Shown in pieces: positions 8,560 through 17,365 of a stretch of DNA of 64,000 nucleotides (position 1 is the stretch's first letter; the number at the start of each line of letters is the position of its first letter). The stretch is from the NCBI GenBank assembly GCA_934511465.1, contig CAKSWG010000007.1:1-64000 (forward strand). The letters are read 5' to 3'. The notes under the pieces were generated by a model. That model made no database searches. It was given only the letters and a program-made list of their open reading frames with translations, and was not told where the DNA came from. The stretch is from an uncultured Faecalibacterium sp. (GTDB taxonomy: Bacteria; Bacillota; Clostridia; Oscillospirales; Ruminococcaceae). Position numbers and translations under genes: made by a program.

Positions 8560-9843
8560 ATGGCAAATTATCTTGCAATGAATCGGGATGAACTCACTGC
8601 CGAAAAGGCAGCGCTCGAAGCAGAATACAAAAAATTTCAGGCAAAGGGCCTCAAGCTGAACATGGCCCGCGGCAAGCCCGGCCCTCACCAGATGGACTTG
8701 GCCATGGATCTGCTGAAGATGAACGACTACACCACCGATGCCGGCACCGATGCTCGCAACTACGGCGATCTGGAGGGCCTGCATGAAGCCCGCGTGCTGT
8801 TTGCCGATGTGTTCGGCGTGCAGCCCGGTGAGGTGTTCGTGGGCGGCAACTCCAGCTTGCAGCTGATGTATAACCTTGTCAACATTGGCTACGTGTTCGG
8901 TTTCCCGGAGTCTCCGTGCCCCTGGTCTCAGGTGGAGAAGCGCAAGTTCCTCTGCCCGGTGCCCGGCTATGACCGTCACTTTGCCATTACCGAGGAGTTT
9001 GGGTTTGAACTGATCAGCGTGCCCATGACCCCGGACGGCCCGGACATGGACGTTGTGGAAAAGCTGGTGGCCGAGGATGCCGACATCAAGGGCATCTGGT
9101 GCGTGCCGCAGTATTCCAACCCCGATGGCTACACCTACAGCGATGAGACCATCGAGCGTTTTGCAAAGCTCAAGACTGCTGCGCCGGACTTCAAGATCTT
9201 CTGGGACGAGGCCTATATCGTCCATCACCTCACCGATGAGATCATCGAGACCCCGGTGCTGCTGAACGAGAGCAAGAAGTACGGCAACGAAGACCGTGTG
9301 TTCATGTTCACCTCCACCAGCAAGATCACCTTCCCGGGCGCAGGCGTTTCTGCCATTGCATGCAGCGAGAACAGCATGAAGTATATCTGCAAGCGCTTCT
9401 CGGTCATGATCATCAGCTACGATAAGATGAACCAGCTGCGCCACGTGCGCTTTTTGAAGAACAAGGAAGGCGTACTGGCTCACATGGCAAAGCACCGCCG
9501 TCGTCTGGTGCCCTGCTTTGATGCCGTCAAGACGGCATTCAAGAACAACCTCGTCCCCTGCGGTGACATTGCCCGCTGGACCAACCCCAAGGGCGGCTAC
9601 TTCATCAGCCTGTACGTGATGCCCGGCTGCGCAAAGCGTGTGGCAAACCTGTGCAAGGAGGCGGGCCTGACCCTGACCGGCGCCGGTTCCGCTTATCCGT
9701 ACCACAAGGACCCCGAGGACTCCCATCTGCGCATTGCCCCCACTTACCCGAGCCTCGACGAAGTGGAGACCGCATCCGAGCTGCTGTGCATCTGTGTGCG
9801 TCTGGCTGTGGTGGAAAAGCTGCTGGCTGACAAGGCAGACTAA
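8560..9843 (+). CDS. PLP-dependent aminotransferase, aspartate aminotransferase-like (Aminotran_MocR type)
   Basis: A 427-residue fold-type I PLP enzyme. The N-terminal LNMARGKPGPHQMDLA segment and overall layout match the class I-related family with characterised aspartate aminotransferases in Actinobacteria (PF12897 type). The PLP lysine sits in TSTSKITFPGAG; FWDEAY and SNPDGYTYS supply cofactor contacts. I choose the ATG at 8560, ten nt after AAAGGAG; the GTG at 8551 is too close to that site. Single-gene unit with its own promoter and terminator. Aspartate as substrate is inferred from family only. Confidence 0.88.
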   Translation: MANYLAMNRDELTAEKAALEAEYKKFQAKGLKLNMARGKPGPHQMDLAMDLLKMNDYTTDAGTDARNYGDLEGLHEARVLFADVFGVQPGEVFVGGNSSLQLMYNLVNIGYVFGFPESPCPWSQVEKRKFLCPVPGYDRHFAITEEFGFELISVPMTPDGPDMDVVEKLVAEDADIKGIWCVPQYSNPDGYTYSDETIERFAKLKTAAPDFKIFWDEAYIVHHLTDEIIETPVLLNESKKYGNEDRVFMFTSTSKITFPGAGVSAIACSENSMKYICKRFSVMIISYDKMNQLRHVRFLKNKEGVLAHMAKHRRRLVPCFDAVKTAFKNNLVPCGDIARWTNPKGGYFISLYVMPGCAKRVANLCKEAGLTLTGAGSAYPYHKDPEDSHLRIAPTYPSLDEVETASELLCICVRLAVVEKLLADKAD

Positions 9844-9859
9844 CATTTTTTGATCTTAT

Positions 9860-9900
9860 CTCCTCTGTGCGGCCTGTTTCGGGCCGGCAGGGGAGTTTTA
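9860..9900 (+). terminator. Terminator after the aminotransferase gene
   Basis: CTCCTCTG...CGGCC pairs with GGCCGGCAGGGGAG around a short loop, followed by TTTTA. Confidence 0.8.
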
Positions 9901-9973
9901 TCGCAGAAAGGCCGGCACGACGGCTGCCCTGCGGAAATAAGGCCCGCAAAAAGCGGTCCGCACTAGAATACGG

Positions 9974-10005
9974 GCGGCGGTGATCCGTGCCGCCGCTTTT
10001 GGAGG
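9974..10005 (+). promoter_or_regulatory. GC hairpin abutting the secDF ribosome site
   Basis: GCGGCGG (9974-9980) pairs with CCGCCGC (9990-9996), followed by TTTT and directly by the GGAGG ribosome site at 10001. It looks like a short intrinsic terminator or a translation-masking stem in the secDF leader. No clear promoter is seen in this gap. Confidence 0.5.
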
Positions 10006-10017
10006 TTCCCTGAATTT

Positions 10018-12354
10018 ATGAAAACGAAAGGCAAAGCATGGCATCTTGTGGCCGCAGTGCTGTTGATTGCAGTGTTCGTTTACACGGCTTTCTTCGGCGT
10101 GTACGCCAAGTACGGCGATACGACCACGACCTACATCAAGGGCGCAAAGGATATCCGCTTCGGTGTGGATATCAAAGGCGGCGTCAACGTCACCTTTGTG
10201 CCGTCGGATGGCTACGATGCCACCGAAGAACAGCTGGAAGCAGCCCAGCTCGTCATTGAGAACCGTCTCGTGGCGCTGAATGTGACCGATTATGAGTTGT
10301 ATGTGGACAACAACTCCGATAGCCTGATCCTCGAGTTCCCGTGGCAGTCCGGTGAAACCGATTTTGACCCGGAAGCCGCCATTGACGAAATTGGCACCAC
10401 AGCATACCTTACGTTCCGCGAGGGTAGCAGCGCCGATGGGGAGCTGATCCTGGACGGTTCCATGATCGAGAGCGCCGCAGCCCAGTATGGCCCGGTGACC
10501 AGCGGCGGTGCTTCGGAGTATTTCGTCTCGCTCAAGTTTACCGACGACGGTGCCAAGGCCTTTGGCGATGCCACCACAAAACTGGCCGCCTCCAATGGCA
10601 CCATCAGCATCTGGCTGGACGATGAGAACGTGAGCACCGCAACGGTGAACACCGCCATCACCGATGGCTCGGCCATCATCACCAGCTCCGCTTCCAATCC
10701 CTTTACGCAGGAACAGGTCATCAAGATGGCACGCCAGATCAACTCCGGTGCGCTGCCTTTTGCACTGACCGTGGACAGCTACTCCACAGTCAGCCCCAGT
10801 CTGGGCGAGAACAGCCTCGGCGCTATGGTGCTGGCCGGTCTGATCGCCTTTGCACTGATCGTGGTGTTTATGACCGTGCTGTACCGTCTGCCGGGCTTTT
10901 TGGCCTGCATCGCGCTGGCCGGTCAGGTAGCGGCAACGCTGGCCTTTGTGTCCGGCTATTTCCCGGTGTTTGAAAGCTTCACCCTGACCCTGCCCGGCAT
11001 TGCCGGTATCATTCTGGCCATCGGCATGGGCGTGGATGCCAACGTCATCACCGCTGAGCGCATCAAGGAAGAACTGAAAAACGGCAAGTCTCTGGACGGC
11101 GCTCTCAAGAGCGGCTTTGCCCGCGGCCTGACGCCCATCATTGATGGCAATGTGACCATCGTGATCGTGGCGGTCGTGCTGATGGGTGCCTTCGGCCCCT
11201 CGGACGGCCTGTTTGCCAAGGCATTGCACTTTGTGTTCTTTGCCTTTGGCCCGTCTACCGCAGGCACCATTTACGCTTTTGGTTACACACTGCTTACCGG
11301 CGTGCTGCTGAACTTTGTGTTCGGCGTGTTCGCCACCCGCGTCATGATCCGCGGCGCAGCGGCCATCAAGGCCCTGCGTGACCCGTGGCTCTACGGTGCA
11401 GAGAAGCCCGGCAAGGAGAAGGCAGAGAAGAAGCCCATTGATTTTGTGGGTCTGCGCAAGCGCTTCCTGACCATTTCCGCTTGCCTGATGGCAGCCATCG
11501 TGCTGTGTGCTGTGGTGCTGGGCGTCCATCTGGATACCGAGTTCACCGGCGGTGCCATGATCACCCTGAGCTACGAGGGCAGCTTTTCCACTGCCGATGT
11601 GCAAAAGATAGCTTCTTCTGCACTGGGCAGCACCGGCCTGACCTTGCAGACCGGCGAGAACGTAGCCACCGGCGACCAGACCCTGAAAATTTCTATGCCC
11701 GGCACCGAGACCGTGACCACCGAACAGGTGGCCGGCCTGCTGGACAGCCTGAACGAGAGCTATCCGGAAAACAACTTTGAGCAGCTGTCTCTCAGCAATG
11801 TCAGCGCCGCCATGGGCACCAAATTCTTGCAGAAGAGCTTGGTGGCAGTGGTGTTTGCACTGGTGCTGATCCTGCTGTATATCGCCCTGCGTTTTAAGAA
11901 CATCGGCGGCCTGACCGGCGGCATGATGGCCGTGCTGGCACTGGTAAACGACCTGATGGTGGTGTTTGGTACCTTTGTGCTGCTGCGCAGCCCGCTGGAC
12001 GGCAACTTCATTGCCGCCATGCTTACCATTCTGGGCTATTCCATCAACGATACCGTTGTTGTGTACGACCGTATCCGCGAGAACCGTGCCCTCATGGGCA
12101 AAAAGGCCGGCTTTGAAGAGCTGGTGAACCACTCGGTGAACCAGTCCGCCCGCCGCACCCTGATCACCACCATCACCACTGTGATGGCGCTGGGTGTCAT
12201 GTGCATCGTGGCAAAGCTGTATGGTCTGGACAGTATCTTCACCTTTGCGTTCCCGCTGATGATGGGCATGGTCAGCGGCGTGTACACTTCGCTGTGTGTT
12301 TCCACCTCTGCGTGGATGCTGTGGAGCGAGCGCAAGCCCAAAAAGAAGGCATAA
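10018..12354 (+). CDS. secDF: Fused protein translocase SecDF
   Basis: Membrane protein that uses the proton gradient to help the Sec channel complete export. The single 778-residue chain holds a SecD half (first TM at about residues 9-27, periplasmic region with DIKGGV, then TM helices with GMGVDANVITAERI) and a SecF half starting near residue 480 (TM, DTEFTGGAMITL, then GYSINDTVVVYDRIRE and the SARRTLITTITT block). The two key Asp-containing TM motifs are both present. Fusion is as in Bacillus, while many bacteria have separate genes. The start is the ATG after GGAGG at 10001. Confidence 0.97.
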   Translation: MKTKGKAWHLVAAVLLIAVFVYTAFFGVYAKYGDTTTTYIKGAKDIRFGVDIKGGVNVTFVPSDGYDATEEQLEAAQLVIENRLVALNVTDYELYVDNNSDSLILEFPWQSGETDFDPEAAIDEIGTTAYLTFREGSSADGELILDGSMIESAAAQYGPVTSGGASEYFVSLKFTDDGAKAFGDATTKLAASNGTISIWLDDENVSTATVNTAITDGSAIITSSASNPFTQEQVIKMARQINSGALPFALTVDSYSTVSPSLGENSLGAMVLAGLIAFALIVVFMTVLYRLPGFLACIALAGQVAATLAFVSGYFPVFESFTLTLPGIAGIILAIGMGVDANVITAERIKEELKNGKSLDGALKSGFARGLTPIIDGNVTIVIVAVVLMGAFGPSDGLFAKALHFVFFAFGPSTAGTIYAFGYTLLTGVLLNFVFGVFATRVMIRGAAAIKALRDPWLYGAEKPGKEKAEKKPIDFVGLRKRFLTISACLMAAIVLCAVVLGVHLDTEFTGGAMITLSYEGSFSTADVQKIASSALGSTGLTLQTGENVATGDQTLKISMPGTETVTTEQVAGLLDSLNESYPENNFEQLSLSNVSAAMGTKFLQKSLVAVVFALVLILLYIALRFKNIGGLTGGMMAVLALVNDLMVVFGTFVLLRSPLDGNFIAAMLTILGYSINDTVVVYDRIRENRALMGKKAGFEELVNHSVNQSARRTLITTITTVMALGVMCIVAKLYGLDSIFTFAFPLMMGMVSGVYTSLCVSTSAWMLWSERKPKKKA

Positions 12355-12436
12355 ATAAAAAGGCACCGGTGCTGTTATGGTACGCTGGTGCAGTTCATTC
12401 TCCGGCAGGGCCGGCAGATGACAGGAGGAACAGACC

Positions 12437-12907
12437 ATGAAATGTCCCTATTGCGGAGCCGAGGAATCTAAGGTGATCGACTCCCGTCCCACGGAGGACA
12501 ACGAGCGCATCCGCCGCCGCCGCGAATGCCTGAGCTGCCATACGCGTTTTACGACTTACGAGGTCGTGGAGACGGTTCCGCTGGTGGTCATTAAAAAGGA
12601 CAGCTCCCGTGAGCCGTTCGACCGGCAGAAGCTGCTCAACGCCATGGTGCGGGCCTGCGCAAAGCGTCCGGTGAGCTACGAATCGTTGGAGCGCGCGGTC
12701 AGCAGCATCGAGCAGACGCTGCTCAGCTCCTATGACCGGGAGATCCCCAGTGTGCGCATTGGCGAATTGACCATGCAGGAACTGAAAAAGATCGACGAGG
12801 TGGCCTATGTGCGCTTTGCTTCGGTCTACCGCCAGTTTGCGGATGTGGAGAGCTTTTTCAACGAGCTCAAAAAGCTGATGGGCGACCGCAAGGACCCGCA
12901 GGAATAA
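12437..12907 (+). CDS. nrdR: Transcriptional repressor NrdR
   Basis: Zinc-ribbon/ATP-cone repressor of ribonucleotide reductase genes, which senses dATP/ATP. The 156-residue protein has the four zinc cysteines (MKCPYCG ... CLSCHTRFTTYE), the basic RIRRRREC patch, and an ATP-cone (VVIKKDSSREPFDRQKLL). It starts at an ATG after AGGAGG. Its NrdR-box targets are not in this window, and no ribonucleotide reductase gene is near. Ends at a terminator. Confidence 0.97.
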   Translation: MKCPYCGAEESKVIDSRPTEDNERIRRRRECLSCHTRFTTYEVVETVPLVVIKKDSSREPFDRQKLLNAMVRACAKRPVSYESLERAVSSIEQTLLSSYDREIPSVRIGELTMQELKKIDEVAYVRFASVYRQFADVESFFNELKKLMGDRKDPQE

Positions 12908-12918
12908 CCGCGAAACAG

Positions 12919-12961
12919 GGCACCACTTTTTGCCGGGAAGGGCAGGGAGCGGTGCCTTTTT
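12919..12961 (+). terminator. nrdR terminator
   Basis: GGCACC (12919-12924) pairs with GGTGCC (12951-12956) followed by TTTTT; it lies 4 nt from the convergent DUF4363 stop. Confidence 0.75.
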
Positions 12962-12964
12962 ATG

Positions 12965-13333
12965 TCACACCAGCCGTTGTGAGAGCCATTCCAGCGTTTC
13001 CACTTGCACCTGTGCCCGGCGCAGTTCGCCAAACGCTTCCTCCGGAGCATTCATTTCCAGATGGCCGTCTGCGGCGCGCAGGGCAGCTTCCAACTCGGTA
13101 AAATCGGCGGTGCGCAGCAGGTGGTTCATTTTGGTGCGCATCTGGTCGCACCGGTCTGCACCCTCGGCAAGGGCTTGCCGGGCAGCGGAGTAATCGGCGC
13201 TGCGGATGGCCTCAGCGGCTGTGTCAAGGTCGGCCGAGATCACGTCCGCAAAGCGCTGCACCTTCCAGCTGCTGTAAAATGCTACACCCAGCAGCACGGC
13301 CACGATCGCGATACACGCATAGATCCGCTTCAT
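12965..13333 (-). CDS. DUF4363-like membrane-anchored protein
   Basis: A 122-residue protein with an N-terminal TM segment or uncleaved signal (IYACIAIVAVLLGVAFYSSW) followed by an extracytoplasmic helical domain rich in Ala, Glu and Arg. The pattern and the position directly after a DUF421 gene match DUF4363 proteins of Clostridia. No enzyme motif is visible. The pair is often found near spore genes, and here it is divergent from a germination operon; a role in the envelope or spore is inference. Confidence 0.75.
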   Translation of the reverse strand: MKRIYACIAIVAVLLGVAFYSSWKVQRFADVISADLDTAAEAIRSADYSAARQALAEGADRCDQMRTKMNHLLRTADFTELEAALRAADGHLEMNAPEEAFGELRRAQVQVETLEWLSQRLV

Positions 13334-13342
13334 CGGTTCACC

Positions 13343-14035
13343 TCAATGGGAGCTGCCGGTGTGGCGGCTCTCTTTTTTTAGCAAAAAATAGTCCTCGGTC
13401 TCGTTGCCGATCAGCAGCAAGATCTCCTCTGGCAGCAGGGTGTTGGCCTGTGCCGTGCGTTCCAGCCATACGCGGTCCTTGCCGCACCAGCGCAGGTTGT
13501 CTTCCAATATCTGTCCGTCCAGCACAAAGGGGATGGTGGCGTTGGTGTGTTCCACCTTCAGCTGCAAATCGGCAAGACGGGCAGGCTCCTTCTCTGGCCG
13601 CAAAGCTGCCGAGAGGGTGCCGTTGGTCTCGATCACCGCATACGAAACTTCCCGCGGGTCAAAAATGTTTTTGCCGCGCAGCGCTTCCATCAGGTCTGCC
13701 GTGGTCAGACGCAGCATCCGCAGGGCGTTCTGGTCGATCTGGCCGTCCAAGATCACGGTTTTGGGCCTGCCGGAGAGAAAATTGAAAAATTTCTGGCTGC
13801 GGAAACTCAGCACAGAGCCCAACAGCTCCAGCGCTGCGATCAGAAAAAGCGGGATCAGGCTGGAGGTGATGGGCACCTCCTCCGATTCAATGGAGATGGA
13901 CGCCAGATTGGAGATAAGAATGGTGGAAACCAGTTCCTCGGGTTGCAGCTCGCCCAGCTGGCGTTTGCCCATGAGCCGCATGGCAAACAGAACACATAGA
14001 TAAATGATGATGGTACGGCAGATCAGAAGCTTCAA
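13343..14035 (-). CDS. DUF421 family (YetF-like) membrane protein
   Basis: A 230-residue protein with about three N-terminal TM helices (TIIIYLCVLFAMRLMGKRQ...) and a C-terminal cytosolic double-beta domain (TVILDGQID, LKVEHTNATIPFVLDGQI). The signature RLMGKRQLGELQPEELV is typical of DUF421. I place the start at a TTG at 14035: on the minus strand AGGAGG lies 9 nt ahead and the product begins MKLLICRTIII. The open frame extends upstream to 14152 but would run into the divergent ger operon. Function in the family is unresolved. Confidence 0.85.
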   Translation of the reverse strand: MKLLICRTIIIYLCVLFAMRLMGKRQLGELQPEELVSTILISNLASISIESEEVPITSSLIPLFLIAALELLGSVLSFRSQKFFNFLSGRPKTVILDGQIDQNALRMLRLTTADLMEALRGKNIFDPREVSYAVIETNGTLSAALRPEKEPARLADLQLKVEHTNATIPFVLDGQILEDNLRWCGKDRVWLERTAQANTLLPEEILLLIGNETEDYFLLKKESRHTGSSH

Positions 14036-14117
14036 GGTGCAAAACCTCCTGTTGCGTGGTTGCGGGGAATGGCAGCGGCCGGAACCGGGCATACTGCTGT
14101 GCAAAGGAGTGGAAGAG

Positions 14118-15578
14118 ATGCAGCAGCTGACCCAAAGCCTTACCCAAAACATGGCGGCGCTGGACGGGATGTTCGGCGCTTCTGCGGATTATTATGCCAA
14201 AGAAATCACGATTTATCATTGCAAAGGGGCTATCTTTCTGTTTGACGGCATGGCAAGTCTGGATTCGCTCTGGGCGCTTTTGCTGGACGCTGCCAGCCGT
14301 CAGGCGCCGCCGCAGCAGGTGGACCGCTGTTACACCGGGCCGCAGGCATACGAGCTGATCCTGCACGGTTCGGCCTTCCCAGCAGAAAGCGCGCCGGTGG
14401 AGGATATGGACAATCTGATCAAGCGGCTGACGGCGGGCATGGCAGTGCTGCTGCTGGACGGCTGCGCAAAAGGCATTGCCTTTTCAGTGCAGGGGCTCAA
14501 GTTCCGCTCGGTGGACGAGCCCTCCGGCGAGGGCAATCTGCGCGGCTCTCGCGAGGGCTTTGCCGATCTGCTGCGGGTGAACCTGAGCCTTTTGCGGCGG
14601 CTCATCCGCACCGAACATCTGGTGCTGGAGGTGGCGCAGGCCGACACCGAAATGCAGACCGAGTATGCCATCTGCTACTGCAAAAACAAGGCAGACCCCG
14701 TCATGGTGCGCCGCGTGCGCAAAACGCTTGCGGCTGCAAAGCCGGAACTGCTGCTGGATTCCAGTTACTTTGTGCCATGGCTGCTGCCGTGCAAAGTGCG
14801 GCTGTTCACGCCGGTAAGCTACACCGAGCGGCCTGCCGTGGCCGCAGCAAAGCTCTGCGAGGGCAAGATCGTGGTATTGGTCAACGGAAGCCCCTCGGCA
14901 ATGGTACTTCCGGCCCTCTTCTGCGAAAACTTTGAGTGTCTGGACGATTATGCCTCCACAGCGGTGTTTTCTTCCTTCCTGCGCATCCTCAAATATGTTT
15001 CGTTCTACCTCACGGTGTTTCTGCCGGGCGTGTTCGTGTGTGTGGCGGTCTACCTGCCGGAGTTGATCCCGCCGCAGCTGCTTTATAAAATTGAAGCTGC
15101 CGAAAAGGCAACGCCGCTGCCCTTGTTTGCGGAAATGCTGCTGGTGATGCTCATTTTAGAGGTCATTCGGGAGGCAGGCCTGCGGATGCCGCAATCGCTG
15201 GGGCACTCGGTGAGTTTGGTGTCGGCCCTCATCATCGGAGACGCTGCCATCGCCACCGGGCTTATGAGCACGCCGGTGATCTTTGTGGCCAGCATCACGG
15301 CCATTGCGGTGTTCGTTACGCCGTCCCTCTACGAGCCTGCTACTCTGCTGCGGCTGGGCGTGGTGCTTGCCGCCGGTCTTGCAGGGCCGGTGGGGCTTAC
15401 AGCGGCATTTTTTGCGTTTCTGCTCAGCCTTTCCGGCACAGCCTGCCTGAAGGTGCCGTATCTGGCGGCGCACCCGTTCCCGCAGCGGCCTCTGTCGGAA
15501 GACGGCGTGCTCCGCCGCAATTACCGTCAGCTTTCCCGCAAGGGCTTTAACATCTGGCAGAGAAGGGAGGGGCGGTGA
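14118..15578 (+). CDS. gerA: GerA family spore germination protein (receptor A subunit)
   Basis: Integral membrane subunit of spore germinant receptors (GerAA/GerKA/SpoVAF family), 486 residues. An N-terminal soluble region carries family blocks such as SSYFVPWLL. The membrane domain has FLPGVFVCVAVYLPELIP, EVIREAGLRMPQSLG and SLVSALIIGDAAIATGL, all characteristic of GerA. The ATG at 14118 follows AAAGGAG and makes a protein of normal length; an open frame reaches back to 14004. The stop overlaps the next gene by 4 nt. Ligand unknown. Confidence 0.92.
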   Translation: MQQLTQSLTQNMAALDGMFGASADYYAKEITIYHCKGAIFLFDGMASLDSLWALLLDAASRQAPPQQVDRCYTGPQAYELILHGSAFPAESAPVEDMDNLIKRLTAGMAVLLLDGCAKGIAFSVQGLKFRSVDEPSGEGNLRGSREGFADLLRVNLSLLRRLIRTEHLVLEVAQADTEMQTEYAICYCKNKADPVMVRRVRKTLAAAKPELLLDSSYFVPWLLPCKVRLFTPVSYTERPAVAAAKLCEGKIVVLVNGSPSAMVLPALFCENFECLDDYASTAVFSSFLRILKYVSFYLTVFLPGVFVCVAVYLPELIPPQLLYKIEAAEKATPLPLFAEMLLVMLILEVIREAGLRMPQSLGHSVSLVSALIIGDAAIATGLMSTPVIFVASITAIAVFVTPSLYEPATLLRLGVVLAAGLAGPVGLTAAFFAFLLSLSGTACLKVPYLAAHPFPQRPLSEDGVLRRNYRQLSRKGFNIWQRREGR

Positions 15579-16390
15579 TGCAGAACGCGCAAACAGAAAA
15601 AGGTTTTTCGCTCTCGGCCGCTGCGCTCAGCGTGCTGACGGCTGCGCTGGCCGAGGGGACGCAGGCGGGCGTCTCGGTGCGCGGCATGGTGGTGTATGGC
15701 GCGGCGCAGGCGTCACTGCTGACCCTTCTCAGCGCGGTGCTGTATGCCTGCTGGCAGAAAGCGGGCCCCGCTGCGCAGCAGGCGTGGCTTTTTGCGGCGG
15801 GCATCTGGCTGCTGGCCCAGCTCTGCGGCACCGCCTTGCAGGCGCAAACCGTGTGCAGGCAGGAGTTCCGCTCCATGGCACTGGTAGGCTTGCTGCCGCT
15901 GCTGCTTTGGGCAGGCTGGAAAATTGCGCCCGACGGCTGGAACGCTCCGGCACGGGTGCTGTGGTGGTTTGCAGTGCTGGGCATTCTGGTGGGGCTGGTG
16001 GGCACCGCCGGGCAGATGCGTTGGGCACACCTGCTCACCTCTGACGCCATGCAGCTGGCCCGCTGTCCGCACGCAGCACTGTATGCAGAATATCTGGTGT
16101 GGCCCGTGCTGTGCCCGGCGGCAGATCCGCGCCGCGCGGTGCTTCTGCCGTGGCTGGCCTTTCTGGCGCAGGCAGGCCTTGCAGGTGGCATGTGCCTTGT
16201 GTTTGGTGCAACAGCCTATCCGGAGCAGGAGCTGCTGCGTGCATGGAGTGTGGGCGTGTTTTCACGCATGGATGCAATGCTTTTGCTGCTCTGGCTCACC
16301 TGTGCAGTGTTCCGCATCGGCGCGCTTTGCGCAGCTGTGCGGATGCTGTGGCGGCAGGCATTTCAAGGCAGAAAGGGGGCTGCACAATGA
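15578..16390 (+). CDS. GerB-like spore permease, short form
   Basis: A 270-residue multipass membrane protein (about seven hydrophobic segments) between gerA and gerC genes. The C-terminal block AWSVGVFSRMDAMLLLLW resembles the FxRxDA region of GerAB permeases (APC superfamily). At 270 residues it is shorter than the usual 350-370, and the N-terminal part is weakly conserved. GTG at 15575 and ATG at 15578 are both possible starts, with GGGAGGGG just upstream. Probably the B subunit, possibly reduced. Confidence 0.7.
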   Translation: MQNAQTEKGFSLSAAALSVLTAALAEGTQAGVSVRGMVVYGAAQASLLTLLSAVLYACWQKAGPAAQQAWLFAAGIWLLAQLCGTALQAQTVCRQEFRSMALVGLLPLLLWAGWKIAPDGWNAPARVLWWFAVLGILVGLVGTAGQMRWAHLLTSDAMQLARCPHAALYAEYLVWPVLCPAADPRRAVLLPWLAFLAQAGLAGGMCLVFGATAYPEQELLRAWSVGVFSRMDAMLLLLWLTCAVFRIGALCAAVRMLWRQAFQGRKGAAQ

Positions 16391-17358
16391 AGCGGCAAAT
16401 TCTGCGCCCCCTGTGTACGGGGCTGCTGGTTGGCTGGTGCCTGCTGTTTTTGCGGTGCGAGACCACCGAAAAAAGCATGGTGCGGGCGGTGTACCTTGCG
16501 CAGGCGGGCCCGCAGATCACAGTGGGGCTTTTGTATCAGGCACCGGAGGCTTCGGCCGATGCATCGGATGCTTCGGCGGCACTGCAATTGCAGCTGGCAA
16601 AGGCCGATACGCTGGAAAAAGCATTGTTTGCAGCACAGGATGCGCTGCCGCAGACGGCGGATTACCGCCTGTGCGATTATTTGCTGATCGATAAAACGGC
16701 TTCGGCAGAGCTGCTTGCCGCTTACGAAAATACTGTGCTGCAAAACGGGCAGGGCCGTGCGGCGGCAAAGGTCTGCACGCTGGAAACAGCCGGAGGAATG
16801 ACCGAAGAGATTCTGGCCGAAACCGAAAACCTGCCCGACAAACTCCTTGAGAAACTCAAAGCAAGTTCTGCCCGGATGCCGCGGCTCTACCAGCACCGGG
16901 AATGGCTGCTTCTGCCGCTGCTTTCCGTGGAGGATGGCAAGGTGGCTGCGGCGCAGAACGGTGTGCTCTGGAATGCGGGTGTGTGGCAGGAGCTGGACGC
17001 CCCGCAGGCGGAAATGGCATGGCTTTTGCTGGGGCAGGGCGGTACGCACACCTTTTGGCTGGAGAACGCGCCGGTCACGGTGCGCCGGTGCAGCGTTTCG
17101 GCCACAGTGCACGCTGCCTCGGCATTTTTACGGCTGGACTGCCAGCGCAGCTACGATACGCCGCAGCCCGGGGACGCCCAGTGTGTGCAGCTTGCCCGGC
17201 TGTGTACGCAGACTGTTCAGTTTTTCTGGCAGCAGGGCATCGACCTTGTGTGTTTGCAGCAGCGCAGCACCCTGCAAAACGGTTTGGGCAACGAGACCAT
17301 TGCAGTAAAAAACGCCTGCCCGCAGTTGCAGGCAGACGTGAGGTTTTTAGGAATGTAA
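16387..17358 (+). CDS. GerC-like germination protein
   Basis: A 323-residue protein with an N-terminal hydrophobic segment ending in LLFLRC, followed by ETTEKS, then an extracytoplasmic domain whose layout (VGLLYQAPEA; DYLLIDK; NGQGRA) fits GerAC lipoproteins. The Cys at 24 is in the lipoprotein position, but Arg just before it departs from a standard lipobox, so lipidation is doubtful. The start overlaps the previous stop by ATGA. The C-terminal part has the alternating pattern of the GerAC third domain. Called mainly from position and weak pattern. Confidence 0.7.
   Translation: MKRQILRPLCTGLLVGWCLLFLRCETTEKSMVRAVYLAQAGPQITVGLLYQAPEASADASDASAALQLQLAKADTLEKALFAAQDALPQTADYRLCDYLLIDKTASAELLAAYENTVLQNGQGRAAAKVCTLETAGGMTEEILAETENLPDKLLEKLKASSARMPRLYQHREWLLLPLLSVEDGKVAAAQNGVLWNAGVWQELDAPQAEMAWLLLGQGGTHTFWLENAPVTVRRCSVSATVHAASAFLRLDCQRSYDTPQPGDAQCVQLARLCTQTVQFFWQQGIDLVCLQQRSTLQNGLGNETIAVKNACPQLQADVRFLGM
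17307..17333 (-). terminator. Minus-strand terminator inside the gerC 3' end
   Basis: Read on the minus strand, GCCTGC (17333-17328) pairs with GCAGGC (17319-17314), followed by a T-run at 17312-17307. It would end the phosphate operon about 40 nt past its last gene, within the coding end of the convergent gerC. Confidence 0.5.
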
Positions 17359-17365
17359 TTCGGGG

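Noticed and set aside
8390..8581. A 63-codon frame between clpX and the aminotransferase
   Set aside because: It spans the terminator and the promoter of the next gene and has no ribosome site.
9898..12438. An 846-codon open frame on the minus strand
   Set aside because: Antisense to secDF, rich in His/Gln/Gly with no family motif; codon-bias shadow.
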